Assembly: GCF_014647975.1 (NCBI RefSeq)
Contig: NZ_BMQF01000005.1
Coordinates: forward strand, 248,001 to 312,000
Length of the DNA stretch: 64,000 bases
Origin: Streptomyces fumigatiscleroticus
GTDB lineage: Bacteria > Actinomycetota > Actinomycetes > Streptomycetales > Streptomycetaceae
Direction: 5' to 3'
The position numbers and the translations under genes were made by a program. Below the pieces are notes generated by a model. That model had not been told where the DNA came from. It searched no databases and saw only the letters and a program-made list of their open reading frames with translations. Positions 10,543 through 19,393 of the stretch are shown in pieces. Positions within the stretch are counted from its first letter, which is position 1, and every line of letters starts with the position of its first letter.

Positions 10543-11031
10543 ATGGGCGAGCAGCAGCACGTGAAGTTCCCGCAAGAGGTCATCGACGAGTACGCCGCGC
10601 TCGGCGTCGACCTGCCGGCCCTGTTCTCCGCGGGACACCTCGGCACGCGCATGGGCGTGCAGATCCTGGAAGCCTCGGCGGACCGGGTCGTCGGCACCAT
10701 GCCGGTGGAGGGCAACACCCAGCCCTACGGCCTGCTGCACGGCGGCGCCTCCGCGGTGCTGGCCGAGACCCTGGGCTCGGTGGGGTCGATGCTGCACGGG
10801 GGCAGCTCCAAGATCGCCGTGGGCGTCGACCTCAACTGCACCCACCACCGCGGCGTACGGTCCGGCCTGGTGACCGGCGTGGCCACGCCCGTGCACCGGG
10901 GACGGTCCACGGCGACGTACGAGATCGTGATCAGCGACGAGGAGGGTCGGCGCGTGTGCACCGCGCGGCTGACCTGCCTGCTGCGGGACGTCACGCCGGG
11001 CGACGCGCACCGGATACCCGCCGCCGGCTGA
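10543..11031 (+). CDS. Hotdog-fold thioesterase, PaaI-like
   Basis: A 162-residue single-domain protein starts at an ATG preceded by CGGAGCC. The hotdog pattern includes GTRMGVQILEAS, GNTQPYGLLHGGASAVLAETLGS (the helix with the conserved G-LHGG active-site loop), VGVDLNCTHHRGV and STATYEIVISDEEGRRVCTARLTCLL. These enzymes hydrolyse acyl-CoA, often aryl-acetyl or hydroxybenzoyl thioesters. It is transcribed with the preceding oxidoreductase, 57 bases downstream of that stop, but nothing shows that the two act together. Confidence 0.9.
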   Translation: MGEQQHVKFPQEVIDEYAALGVDLPALFSAGHLGTRMGVQILEASADRVVGTMPVEGNTQPYGLLHGGASAVLAETLGSVGSMLHGGSSKIAVGVDLNCTHHRGVRSGLVTGVATPVHRGRSTATYEIVISDEEGRRVCTARLTCLLRDVTPGDAHRIPAAG

Positions 11032-11039
11032 CCTCGCGC

Positions 11040-11480
11040 GTCCACCGAGACGGCCGCACGACAGACGTCCGGCGCCCGACGGACGGCGTCCGAGGGACGA
11101 CGCCCGGCGGACGGCGGACGCCCGAGGAGACGTACGACCGGACGCGCAGGACACGGGAGACGGACGACCGGACGCCCCACGCACCGGCGACGGACGACCG
11201 GACACGCAGGCGAGGGCCGAGCGCGCGGCAGACGTCCGGCGGACACCGACCGGGCAGACGTACGGCCGGACGCGGCGCACCGGCTACGGACGGCCCACAC
11301 ACCCGGGGCGCCGGCACGGCAGAAGACCGGACACGCAGGCGCCGGCCGCACCCGCGGCAGACGTCCGGCGGCCACCGGGCGCCCGCACCGCCGGACGCGC
11401 AGGCACCGGCGGCGTACGGCCGGGCGCGCGGCGGGCGGGCGTCCGGTCCGTCCGGTCCGTCCGGTCCGTCCGGCCCGTCC
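11040..11480. repeat. GC-rich direct repeats and 9-bp microsatellite
   Basis: The 527-bp gene-free stretch after the thioesterase (11032-11558) is full of variants of GACGGACGACCGGAC and GCAGACGTCCGGCGG. The clearest pair is a 54-bp near-duplicate: 11196-11249 and 11325-11378 share GACCGGACACGCAGGCG and GCAGACGTCCGGCGG around a diverged centre. It ends in four copies of the 9-mer TCCGGTCCG (about 11442-11480), the last with one change. All frames are nearly open; no ribosome site or protein-like sequence supports a gene. Confidence 0.75.
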
Positions 11481-11558
11481 AGTCCGTGCCGCCGGGTGTC
11501 GCTCCACCCTGGGCAGCGGCGCCCGCCTCCCCTACCGTTTTCCCATGGGGCCGCGGCC

Positions 11559-12539
11559 ATGAGCGGTGTCGGGCCTGTCGAGCCCGTCGACCCGCCGGAG
11601 GCGGACGGAAGGCGTGACGTCATCGGCGACGATGCGCCACGCCTGACGGACCGCCTGACCGGCCGCCTGACCGGCCGTCTGACGGACCGCCTGTCCGGCC
11701 ACTGGCCCACCCGCCTGACCGGCCGCCTCACCACCCGCCCGGCCCGCTCGGGCCTCCCGGCCCACCCGGCCTGCCACCCGACCCGCCACCCGCCGGGCCC
11801 TTCGACCCGCCACCCGCCCGACCCGTCGGCCCGTCGACCACCCGACCCCCGGACCGGCGCCACGCCCCGGGCCCGGCGTCTCACCGCCGCGACGGCGGCC
11901 GTCGCCGCCGTCACCGCCACACTCCTGCTGGTCCCGCCCGCGGCCACCCCCGACCGGGCCGGGCCGCCCGCCCCCGTGCCCTGGCCCGTCAACGTCACCA
12001 GCTGGCGCTATCTGGGACTCGCCGCGCCGCTCGACCCCCGTACCGGTGACGGACTGTTCCGGTTCGCGGTGACCGTCAGCCGTGGGCCCGCCGTCGCCGT
12101 CCGGGTCATCGGGACCGCCTTCGACGGACTCGGGGCCCGCGCCGTCCCGAAACCGGAATTCGTTGTTCCGGGCGGATCAACCCGGCGGATCACGGTGGAG
12201 ATATCCGTTTCCGACTGTTCCGAACTGCCCCTGATTGCCGATCTTCCTTTTCTCGACGTAACGCTGCGTAACAAGCGCGCAATACAGCACCACAGTTTCA
12301 TCTTCGGCGGAGCCCACTCCCGGGACCTTTCCGATCTTCTCCGCGGCGCCTGCGGCCCGGCGGCGGCAAGACCGCCCTCACGGCCAACCGGAAGTGCACA
12401 TTCTCAGAATGCGGACCGAGGAGGAATCTCGCCAAACCAGTCAAGTGGACCCCTCGCCGAAGCCCGCCATCCTTCACGTCATAACAAGAAAGTCACAAGC
12501 CAGCGCACGCCGCTGCCCATGGGTACAAGCCGGGCTTAG
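11559..12539 (+). CDS. Membrane-anchored/exported hypothetical protein with N-terminal repeats
   Basis: The ATG is placed where protein-like sequence begins (MSGVGPVEPVDPPEAD); the site upstream is poor (only TGGGG), so the start is uncertain. Residues about 28-50 are a four-residue tandem repeat LTDR/LTGR encoded by 12-bp repeats, and the next 55 residues are Pro/His/Arg-rich. A single hydrophobic segment follows (LTAATAAVAAVTATLLLVPPAA, about residues 107-128) and then a globular domain: VTSWRYLGLAAPLDPRTGDGLFRFAV, GSTRRITVEISVSDCSELPL, LPFLDVTLRN and QHHSFIFGG. The C-terminal 65 residues are Ser/Asn/Pro-rich. I recognise the globular part from Streptomyces hypothetical proteins but know no function. 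It precedes the liv operon by 96 bp. Confidence 0.65.
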   Translation: MSGVGPVEPVDPPEADGRRDVIGDDAPRLTDRLTGRLTGRLTDRLSGHWPTRLTGRLTTRPARSGLPAHPACHPTRHPPGPSTRHPPDPSARRPPDPRTGATPRARRLTAATAAVAAVTATLLLVPPAATPDRAGPPAPVPWPVNVTSWRYLGLAAPLDPRTGDGLFRFAVTVSRGPAVAVRVIGTAFDGLGARAVPKPEFVVPGGSTRRITVEISVSDCSELPLIADLPFLDVTLRNKRAIQHHSFIFGGAHSRDLSDLLRGACGPAAARPPSRPTGSAHSQNADRGGISPNQSSGPLAEARHPSRHNKKVTSQRTPLPMGTSRA

Positions 12540-12635
12540 AGTCACGGCCAGTCACCGCTCCATCGGGAGTTCGGTACCAGCGCGGTATGCACCGTCCCCC
12601 GTGGGGGCGGGGTATGCCTGCGGAAAGGACTGATT

Positions 12636-13874
12636 GTGCGACAGCGTTCCTTGGTGATACTTACCTCCGTTCTCACGACCGGGGCTCTGACTCTCACCGC
12701 CTGCGGGTCCCGAGACGACAGTGGTGACAAGGGCGGCGACAGCGGCGACAGCACCACGCTCACGATCGGCGTCGACGCCCCGCTGTCCGGCGAGAACTCC
12801 ACCACCGGCCTCGGCATCCAGTACGGCGCCCAGATCGCCGTCGACGACGCCAACAAGAACAAGCTCGTCCCCGGCGTGACCTTCAAGCTCAAGGCCCTGG
12901 ACGACAAGGCCCAGCCCGCCACCGGCCAGTCCAACGCCACCGCCCTCACCGGCGATGACACCGTTGTCGGCGCCGTCGGCCCACTGAACTCCGGCGTCGC
13001 CCAGACGATGCAGCAGGTGTTCGCCTCCGCCGACATGGTGCAGATCTCCCCCTCGAACACCGCCCCCGAGCTGACCCAGGGCAAGAACTGGCAGACCACC
13101 AAGGAACGCCCGTACAAGACGTACTTCCGCACCGCCACCACGGACGAGCTCCAGGGCAGCTTCGCCGCCGACTACGCCTACAACGGCCTCAAGAAGAAGA
13201 AGGCCTTCGTCGTCGACGACAAGCAGACCTACGGCGCCGGCCTGGCGAGGATCTTCAACGCCAAGTTCAAGGAACTCGGCGGCCAGGTCGTCGCCACCGA
13301 CCACGTCAACACCGGTGACAAGGACTTCGGCTCCCTCGTCACCAAGATCAAGAATTCCGGCGCCGACCTGCTGTACTACGGCGGCCAGTACGACGAATCC
13401 TCGCTGATCACCAAGCAGCTCAAGGACGCCGGCGTCAAGATCCCGCTGTTCGGCGGCGACGGAATGTTCGCCTCCACCTACATCGAAACCGCAGGAAAAG
13501 CCTCCGAGGGCGACCTCGTCACCTCCGTCGGCGTGCCCGCCGACACCCTGCCCGCGGCGAAGCAGTTCATCGCGACCTACAAGTCCAAGGGCTACAAGGG
13601 CGACTACGGAGCCTACGGCGCCTACTCCTACGACGCCGCGACCGCGATCATCAACGCCGTGAAGGCCGTCAAGGACGCCAACGGTGGCAAGCTGCCCACC
13701 GACTCCAAGGAACTTCGCTCCAAGGTCGTCGACGCCGTCCAGAACTCCAACTTCGACGGCATCTCCGGCAAGGTCTCCTTCGACCAGTACGGCGACACCA
13801 CCAACAAGCAGCTGACGGTCTACCAGGTGACGAAGGGCGAGTGGAAGTCCGTGAAGACCGGCACCGCCGACTAG
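12636..13874 (+). CDS. livJ: Branched-chain amino-acid ABC transporter, substrate-binding lipoprotein
   Basis: The GTG start has GAAAGGA upstream. The 412-residue protein opens with a lipoprotein signal, MRQRSLVILTSVLTTGALTLTAC, whose LTAC lipobox places the lipidated cysteine at residue 23. A Gly/Asp/Ser-rich linker follows, then a type I periplasmic-binding fold: TIGVDAPLSGENSTTGLGIQYGAQIAVDDAN, DDTVVGAVGPLNSGVAQTM, MVQISPSNTAP, YFRTATTDELQGSFAADYA, LLYYGGQYDESSLITKQL and FGGDGMFA. It should capture Leu/Ile/Val or a related amino acid at the cell surface for LivH/LivM. A strong hairpin after its stop probably lets the binding protein be made in excess over the rest of the operon. The exact substrate cannot be told. 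Confidence 0.93.
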   Translation: MRQRSLVILTSVLTTGALTLTACGSRDDSGDKGGDSGDSTTLTIGVDAPLSGENSTTGLGIQYGAQIAVDDANKNKLVPGVTFKLKALDDKAQPATGQSNATALTGDDTVVGAVGPLNSGVAQTMQQVFASADMVQISPSNTAPELTQGKNWQTTKERPYKTYFRTATTDELQGSFAADYAYNGLKKKKAFVVDDKQTYGAGLARIFNAKFKELGGQVVATDHVNTGDKDFGSLVTKIKNSGADLLYYGGQYDESSLITKQLKDAGVKIPLFGGDGMFASTYIETAGKASEGDLVTSVGVPADTLPAAKQFIATYKSKGYKGDYGAYGAYSYDAATAIINAVKAVKDANGGKLPTDSKELRSKVVDAVQNSNFDGISGKVSFDQYGDTTNKQLTVYQVTKGEWKSVKTGTAD

Positions 13875-13899
13875 TTCCGGCCTTCCAGCACGCAGCAGC

Positions 13900-13939
13900 A
13901 CGGGCCGCGCGGGAGGAGGACCCCGACCGCGCGGCCCGT
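13900..13939 (+). terminator. Intercistronic hairpin between livJ and livH
   Basis: Perfect 13-bp arms (13900-13912 and 13927-13939) enclose a 14-base loop, 25 bases after the binding-protein stop and 90 bases before livH. Such elements after the first gene of ABC operons act as partial terminators or 3'-end stabilisers and raise binding-protein mRNA. Confidence 0.7.
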
Positions 13940-14029
13940 TTCCGCACCCGGACCCCGCACCCCATCGGTGCACACCAGACCCTGCACGCGACCAGTGCTC
14001 ACGACCACCAGCGACATGGAGGCCATGCG

Positions 14030-14959
14030 GTGAACACCCTGCCGCAGCAGCTGGCCAACGGGCTGCTCCTCGGCTCGATGTACGGGCTGATCGCCATCGG
14101 CTACACGATGGTGTACGGCATCGTCCAGCTCATCAACTTCGCCCACGGCGAGATCTTCATGACCGGCGCCTTCGGCGCCCTCACGGTCTACTTCTACGTC
14201 CTGCCCGACGGCACCACCATGTGGGCCGCCGTGCCCCTGATGCTGATCGGCGGCGCCATCGTCGCCATCCTCGTCGCCGTAGGAGCGGAACGATTCGCCT
14301 ACCGGCCACTGCGCCAAGCGCCACGGCTGGCCCCGCTCATCACCGCCATCGGCCTCTCCCTGGCCCTCCAGGAAGTCGTCCGCAACTTCTACCCCGGCGC
14401 CGACAAGGCCCGCGCCTTCCCCAGCCTCGACACCACCCACGACATCGGCTCCGTCACCATCAAGGACGCCGACATCTTCCTCATCCTCGCCGCCGTCGTC
14501 TGCATGGCCTCCCTCGCCGTCTTCGTCCGCCGCAGCCGCACCGGCCGCGCCATGCAGGCCACCGCCCAGGACCCCGACACCGCACAGCTCATGGGCATCG
14601 ACACCAACCGCATCATCGTCATCGCCTTCGCCATCGGCGGCTTCTTCGCCGCCGTCGCCGCCGTCGCCTACGGCCTCAAATACGGCAACGTCGACTACCG
14701 CATGGGCTTCCTCATGGGCCTCAAGGCCTTCACCGCCGCCGTCCTCGGCGGCATCGGCAACATCTACGGCGCCATGCTCGGCGGCATCGTCCTCGGCATC
14801 GCCGAAACCCTCGCCTCCGCCTACATCGACGAGATCCCCGGCATGCAGCAGCTCGGCGGCCAGAGCTGGGCCAACGTCTGGGCCTTCTGCCTCCTCATCC
14901 TCGTGCTGCTGTTCCGGCCCCAGGGCCTGCTCGGCGAGCGCGTCGCGGACAGGGCGTGA
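14030..14959 (+). CDS. livH: Branched-chain amino-acid ABC transporter permease LivH
   Basis: A GTG start with TGGAGG eight bases upstream gives a 309-residue membrane protein beginning MNTLPQQLANGLLLGSMYGLIAIG. It has about eight transmembrane segments and the family signatures VYGIVQLINFAHGEIFMTGAF near the N-terminus, RYRPL-like ERFAYRPLRQAPRLAPLITAIGLSL in the middle, and LMGIDTNRIIVIAFAIGGFFAAVAAV followed by GLKAFTAAVLGGIGNIYGAMLGGI near the C-terminus. It pairs with LivM to form the channel. It precedes livM by four bases. Confidence 0.95.
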   Translation: MNTLPQQLANGLLLGSMYGLIAIGYTMVYGIVQLINFAHGEIFMTGAFGALTVYFYVLPDGTTMWAAVPLMLIGGAIVAILVAVGAERFAYRPLRQAPRLAPLITAIGLSLALQEVVRNFYPGADKARAFPSLDTTHDIGSVTIKDADIFLILAAVVCMASLAVFVRRSRTGRAMQATAQDPDTAQLMGIDTNRIIVIAFAIGGFFAAVAAVAYGLKYGNVDYRMGFLMGLKAFTAAVLGGIGNIYGAMLGGIVLGIAETLASAYIDEIPGMQQLGGQSWANVWAFCLLILVLLFRPQGLLGERVADRA

Positions 14960-14963
14960 TCAC

Positions 14964-16772
14964 ATGACCGAGACCACCAAGACCCCGCCCGCGGACCCCA
15001 CCCCCGCCCCCGCGCCCCACGGCCTCATCCCGCTGCCCCCCGCAGCCGCCCGCGCCCTGCTCCTCCTCGGCTCCGTCGCCACCGCCGCCTCCGCCTTCCT
15101 CGCCTGGACCTGGACCGCGGAGTTCCCCGGCGACCTCACCATCACCGGCTACCCCGGCGGCCTGCAATGGCTCACCTTCACCGCCGGCGTCCTCACCGCC
15201 CTCCTCACCCTCGCCTCCTACGGCATCCGCGGCCTCGGCTGGCTCCTGCCCGCCCGCAACAACGCCCCCCTCGTCCTCACCGCCATCGGCGGCTTCGCCG
15301 TCACCTGGTTCACCGTCATCGCCATCAGCGCCGAACTCGGCGGACTGGCCAACCTCGAACCCGGCGGCTGGATCGCCGCCATCGCCTCCCTCATCCCGCT
15401 GATCGGCGCCTTCGCCCTCCCCCAGGACGGAAACACCACCGACGGCGGCAAGGAAGCGCTCAAGGCCTACATCGCCAAACCCGACCGCATCCCCGCGCCC
15501 ACACCCACCGCACCCTGGATCCAGCGCGCCGCCATCACCGCCGTCACCGCCCTCGGCCTCGGCGTCTTCACCTACGGCATCGACACCGAATACGGCGAAC
15601 TCTTCGTCGGCTACCTCATCGTCGTCGTCTTCACCGTCTGGGCCCTGCACACCGCCGGCCTCCTCGACCGGTTCTCCCACCTGATCGCCGGCAACCGCAG
15701 CTTCACCCTCGCCATGGGCTTCCTCGCCGCGATCGCCTTCCCCTTCACCCAGACCAACGACCACTACGCCAACATCGGCGTCAACATCCTGATCTTCGGC
15801 ACCGTCGCCCTCGGCCTCAACATCGTCGTCGGCCTCGCCGGCCTGCTCGACCTCGGATACGTCGCCTTCCTCGGCGTCGGCGCCTACACCGCCGCCCTCG
15901 TCTCCGGCTCCGAGTTCTCCAAGTTCTCCGGCGTCCAGTTCCCCTTCTGGGCCGCCGCCCTCACCGGCGCCGCCGCCTCCCTCGTCTTCGGCGTCCTCAT
16001 CGGCGCCCCCACCCTGCGACTGCGCGGCGACTACCTCGCCATCGTCACCCTCGGCTTCGGAGAGATCTTCCGCATCGCCGTCAACAACATGGACGGCGAC
16101 TCCGGCCCCGACATCACCAACGGCCCCAACGGCATCCCCGCCATCCCCGACCTCGACTTCTTCGGGTTCGACTTCGGCGAGACCCACGACCTCGGCGGCT
16201 TCACCCTCGGCCGCTTCGCCAACTACTACCTGCTGATGGTCCTGATCATGGCCATCGTCGTCCTCGTCTACACCCGCGCCGCCGACTCCCGCATCGGCCG
16301 CTCCTGGATCGCCATCCGCGAGGACGAGACCGCCGCCACCGCCATGGGCATCAACGGCTTCCGCGTCAAACTCATCGCCTTCGCCCTCGGCGCCGCCCTC
16401 GCCGGCCTCGCCGGCACCGTCAGCGCCCACGTCACCTACAGCGTCGTCCCCACGCCCTACCAGTTCGCCGGCTCCACACCCCCGAACTCCGCCTTCCTGC
16501 TCGCCGCCGTCGTCCTCGGCGGCATGGGCACCGTCGCCGGCCCCCTCCTCGGCGCCGCCCTCCTCTACCTGCTCCCCGAAAAACTCGTCTTCCTCCAGGA
16601 CAAGTCACTGCTCGCCTTCGGCATCGCCCTCATCCTGCTGATGCGCTTCCGCCCCGAAGGCATCATCGCCAACCGACGCCGCCAGCTCGAATTCCACGAG
16701 ACCGGCCAACTCGACGTACCACAACAGACGACGCTGACCGACGAACCGGCCGTCACCAAGGCGGGGGCGTGA
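14964..16772 (+). CDS. livM: Branched-chain amino-acid ABC transporter permease LivM (long form)
   Basis: The ATG follows the livH stop by four bases. At 602 residues the protein is longer than the usual 300-430. The first 200 residues hold about five extra hydrophobic segments (for example AARALLLLGSVATAASAFLAW and VLTALLTLASYGIRGLGWLL) before the canonical LivM core. The core begins at about residue 250 with TQTNDHYANIGVNILIFGTVALGLNIVVGLAGLLDLGYVAF, and includes GAYTAALVS, APTLRLRGDYLAIVTLGFGEIFRI and SRIGRSWIAIREDETAATAMGIN. A C-terminal segment ends in a charged tail. The extra N-terminal part has no assigned function. Confidence 0.94.
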   Translation: MTETTKTPPADPTPAPAPHGLIPLPPAAARALLLLGSVATAASAFLAWTWTAEFPGDLTITGYPGGLQWLTFTAGVLTALLTLASYGIRGLGWLLPARNNAPLVLTAIGGFAVTWFTVIAISAELGGLANLEPGGWIAAIASLIPLIGAFALPQDGNTTDGGKEALKAYIAKPDRIPAPTPTAPWIQRAAITAVTALGLGVFTYGIDTEYGELFVGYLIVVVFTVWALHTAGLLDRFSHLIAGNRSFTLAMGFLAAIAFPFTQTNDHYANIGVNILIFGTVALGLNIVVGLAGLLDLGYVAFLGVGAYTAALVSGSEFSKFSGVQFPFWAAALTGAAASLVFGVLIGAPTLRLRGDYLAIVTLGFGEIFRIAVNNMDGDSGPDITNGPNGIPAIPDLDFFGFDFGETHDLGGFTLGRFANYYLLMVLIMAIVVLVYTRAADSRIGRSWIAIREDETAATAMGINGFRVKLIAFALGAALAGLAGTVSAHVTYSVVPTPYQFAGSTPPNSAFLLAAVVLGGMGTVAGPLLGAALLYLLPEKLVFLQDKSLLAFGIALILLMRFRPEGIIANRRRQLEFHETGQLDVPQQTTLTDEPAVTKAGA

Positions 16773-17661
16773 CCACCATGACGACGACATCCGTACTCGA
16801 AGCCCGCGGCGTCACCATGCGCTTCGGCGGCCTCACCGCCGTACGCTCCGTCGACTTCACCGTCAACACCGGCGAGATCGTCGGCCTCATCGGCCCCAAC
16901 GGCGCGGGCAAGACCACCTTCTTCAACTGCCTGACCGGCCTCTACATCCCCACCGAGGGCACCGTCAGCTACAAGGGCACCGTCCTGCCGCCCAAACCCC
17001 ACCTGGTCACCAAGGCCGGCGTCGCCCGCACCTTCCAGAACATCCGCCTCTTCGCCAACATGACCGTCCTGGAGAACGTCCTCGTCGGCCGCCACACCCG
17101 CACCAAGGAAGGCCTCTGGTCCGCCCTCCTGCGCGGCCCCGGCTTCCGCAAAGCCGAACGGGCCAGCGAGGAACGCGCCATGGAACTCCTCGGCTTCATC
17201 GGCCTCGCCCACAAACGCGACCACCTCGCCCGCAACCTCCCCTACGGCGAACAGCGCAAGCTCGAGATCGCCCGCGCCCTGGCCAGCGAACCGGGCCTCC
17301 TCCTGCTGGACGAACCCACCGCCGGCATGAACCCACAGGAGACCAGAGCCACCGAAGAACTCGTCTTCGCCATCCGCGACAAAGGCATCGCCGTCCTCGT
17401 CATCGAGCACGACATGCGCTTCATCTTCAACCTCTGCGACCGCGTCGCCGTCCTCGTCCAGGGCGAAAAACTCATCGAAGGCACCTCCGACGTCGTCCAG
17501 GCCGACGAACGCGTCATCGCCGCCTACCTCGGCGAACCCTTCGAAGGCGACCCCGGCGAAGCCGAAGCCGCGGAGGTCACCGCCGCCGAAGCCACCGCCG
17601 ACGCCACCGCCGACACCCCCAGCACCACCGGCACCCCCGGCACCACCAAGGGAGACGCCCA

Positions 17662-17665
<4 letters not shown>
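16769..17665 (+). CDS. livG: Branched-chain amino-acid ABC transporter ATP-binding protein LivG
   Basis: The GTG start overlaps the livM stop (GTGA) and follows AAGGCGGGG; an ATG three codons later is an alternative. The 298-residue protein has Walker A GPNGAGKTT, the Q-loop within RTFQNIRLF, the signature region LPYGEQRKLEIARAL (YGEQ in place of SGGQ, typical of LivG), Walker B LLLLDEPTAGMNP and the H-loop VLVIEHDM. It energises uptake together with LivF. An acidic Ala/Glu/Thr-rich tail of about 35 residues extends beyond the usual end. Confidence 0.95.
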
Positions 17666-18378
<713 letters not shown>

Positions 18379-18400
18379 CCCCGACCCCGCCCACACACGC

Positions 18401-18436
18401 CTGAGGCCCGCCCCTGCTCCCAGGGACGGGCCTCAC
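18401..18436. terminator. Terminator shared by livF and the convergent ANTAR regulator
   Basis: A hairpin with 15-base arms (18401-18415 and 18422-18436, two mismatches) and a 6-base loop lies 23 bases after livF and 21 bases beyond the stop of the convergent response-regulator gene. Confidence 0.75.
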
Positions 18437-18456
18437 GCATGTCTTTTGGGAACCGG

Positions 18457-19113
18457 TCAGCCCTTGGCCGACTTCTTCTCCTGCGCGTCGTCGATGACCG
18501 CCTGAGCCACCTGCTGCATCGACATCCGCCGGTCCATCGACGTCTTCTGGATCCACCGGAACGCCGCCGGCTCACTCAGCCCGTACTCCGTCTGAAGCAC
18601 CGACTTCGCCCGGTCCACCAGCTTCCGCGTCTCCAGCCGCTGAGTGAGGTCCGCGACCTCCTTCTCCAGCTCCTTCAACTCCGTGAACCGCGAAACGGCC
18701 ATCTCGATCGCCGGCACGACATCGCTCTTGCTGAACGGCTTCACCAGATACGCCATCGCACCCGCGTCCCGCGCCCGCTCCACCAGGTCGCGCTGCGAGA
18801 ACGCGGTCAGCATCAGCACCGGGGCGATACGCTCCTCGGCGATCTTCTCCGCCGCGGAGATGCCGTCCATCTTCGGCATCTTCACGTCCAGGATCACCAG
18901 GTCGGGCCGGTGCTCGCGGGCGAGCTCGATCGCCTCCTCGCCGTCACCGGCCTCGCCGACGACGGTGTAGCCCTCCTCCTCGAGCATCTCTTTGAGGTCG
19001 AGCCGGATCAGGGCCTCGTCCTCGGCGATGACGACACGGGTCGTCAGCGGAGGCACGTGCGACTTGTCGTCGTCGTTCACGTCTGCGGGCTGGGGCGACT
19101 CGGGGGCGGTCAC
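18457..19113 (-). CDS. pdtaR: ANTAR-domain response regulator, PdtaR-like
   Basis: A GTG start with AAGGAG six bases upstream gives 218 residues. After a 25-residue acidic leader, a receiver domain runs from about 26 to 140, with the acidic pair E31-D32 (VVIAEDEALIRLDL), phospho-acceptor D76 in VILDVKMPKMDG, LMLTAFSQ and the conserved lysine in YLVKPFSK. A coiled-coil-like linker (RFTELKELEKEVADLTQRLETRK) leads to an ANTAR domain (VDRAKSVLQTEYGLSEPAAFRWIQKTSMDRRMSMQQVAQAVI). ANTAR proteins bind paired RNA hairpins to prevent termination. The mycobacterial homologue PdtaR is phosphorylated by the kinase PdtaS; no kinase is adjacent here. The symbol is by homology. Confidence 0.92.
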   Translation of the reverse strand: MTAPESPQPADVNDDDKSHVPPLTTRVVIAEDEALIRLDLKEMLEEEGYTVVGEAGDGEEAIELAREHRPDLVILDVKMPKMDGISAAEKIAEERIAPVLMLTAFSQRDLVERARDAGAMAYLVKPFSKSDVVPAIEMAVSRFTELKELEKEVADLTQRLETRKLVDRAKSVLQTEYGLSEPAAFRWIQKTSMDRRMSMQQVAQAVIDDAQEKKSAKG

Positions 19114-19212
19114 GTGGGCTCCTTGTTCGGGGCAGGGGTGCTGCTGACAAGAGCCTACCTAGCTACGGTATGGTGGTGCGCGGAGGGTCAAAGGAAACCT
19201 TTGATTCTGCGA

Positions 19213-19287
19213 GCCCCGGTAGCCCAATTGGCAGCAGGCAATGGATTCAAAACCCATACAGTGTCGGTTCGAATCCGACCCGGGGCA
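19213..19287 (+). tRNA. tRNA with CAA anticodon (Leu by anticodon), class I shape
   Basis: The 75-nt cloverleaf has a perfect 7-bp acceptor stem (19213-19219 with 19280-19286), discriminator A at 19287, a short D stem (GCC/GGC) around a loop with GG, and an anticodon arm ATGGA-TTCAAAA-CCCAT with an A-C mismatch at its base. Anticodon CAA lies at 19248-19250. The variable loop is five bases, and the T arm is GTCGG-TTCGAAT-CCGAC. CCA is not encoded. CAA reads the leucine codon UUG, yet bacterial tRNA-Leu normally has a long class II variable arm, which is missing here. A short hairpin, TCAAAGG-AAA-CCTTTGA, lies at 19188-19204 just upstream. A weak CTGACA/TATGGT promoter pair with 19-bp spacing ends at 19174. 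Confidence 0.85.
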
Positions 19288-19393
19288 CTTTTCCTTGGAT
19301 TGCAAGGTCACTCTTCTGAAGCGGATGTCCACGTTCCCGTGAATTTCCGACCCAGGCCGCGTGTCGGCGCGACGCGCCGCCCAGAGTGGCCGC

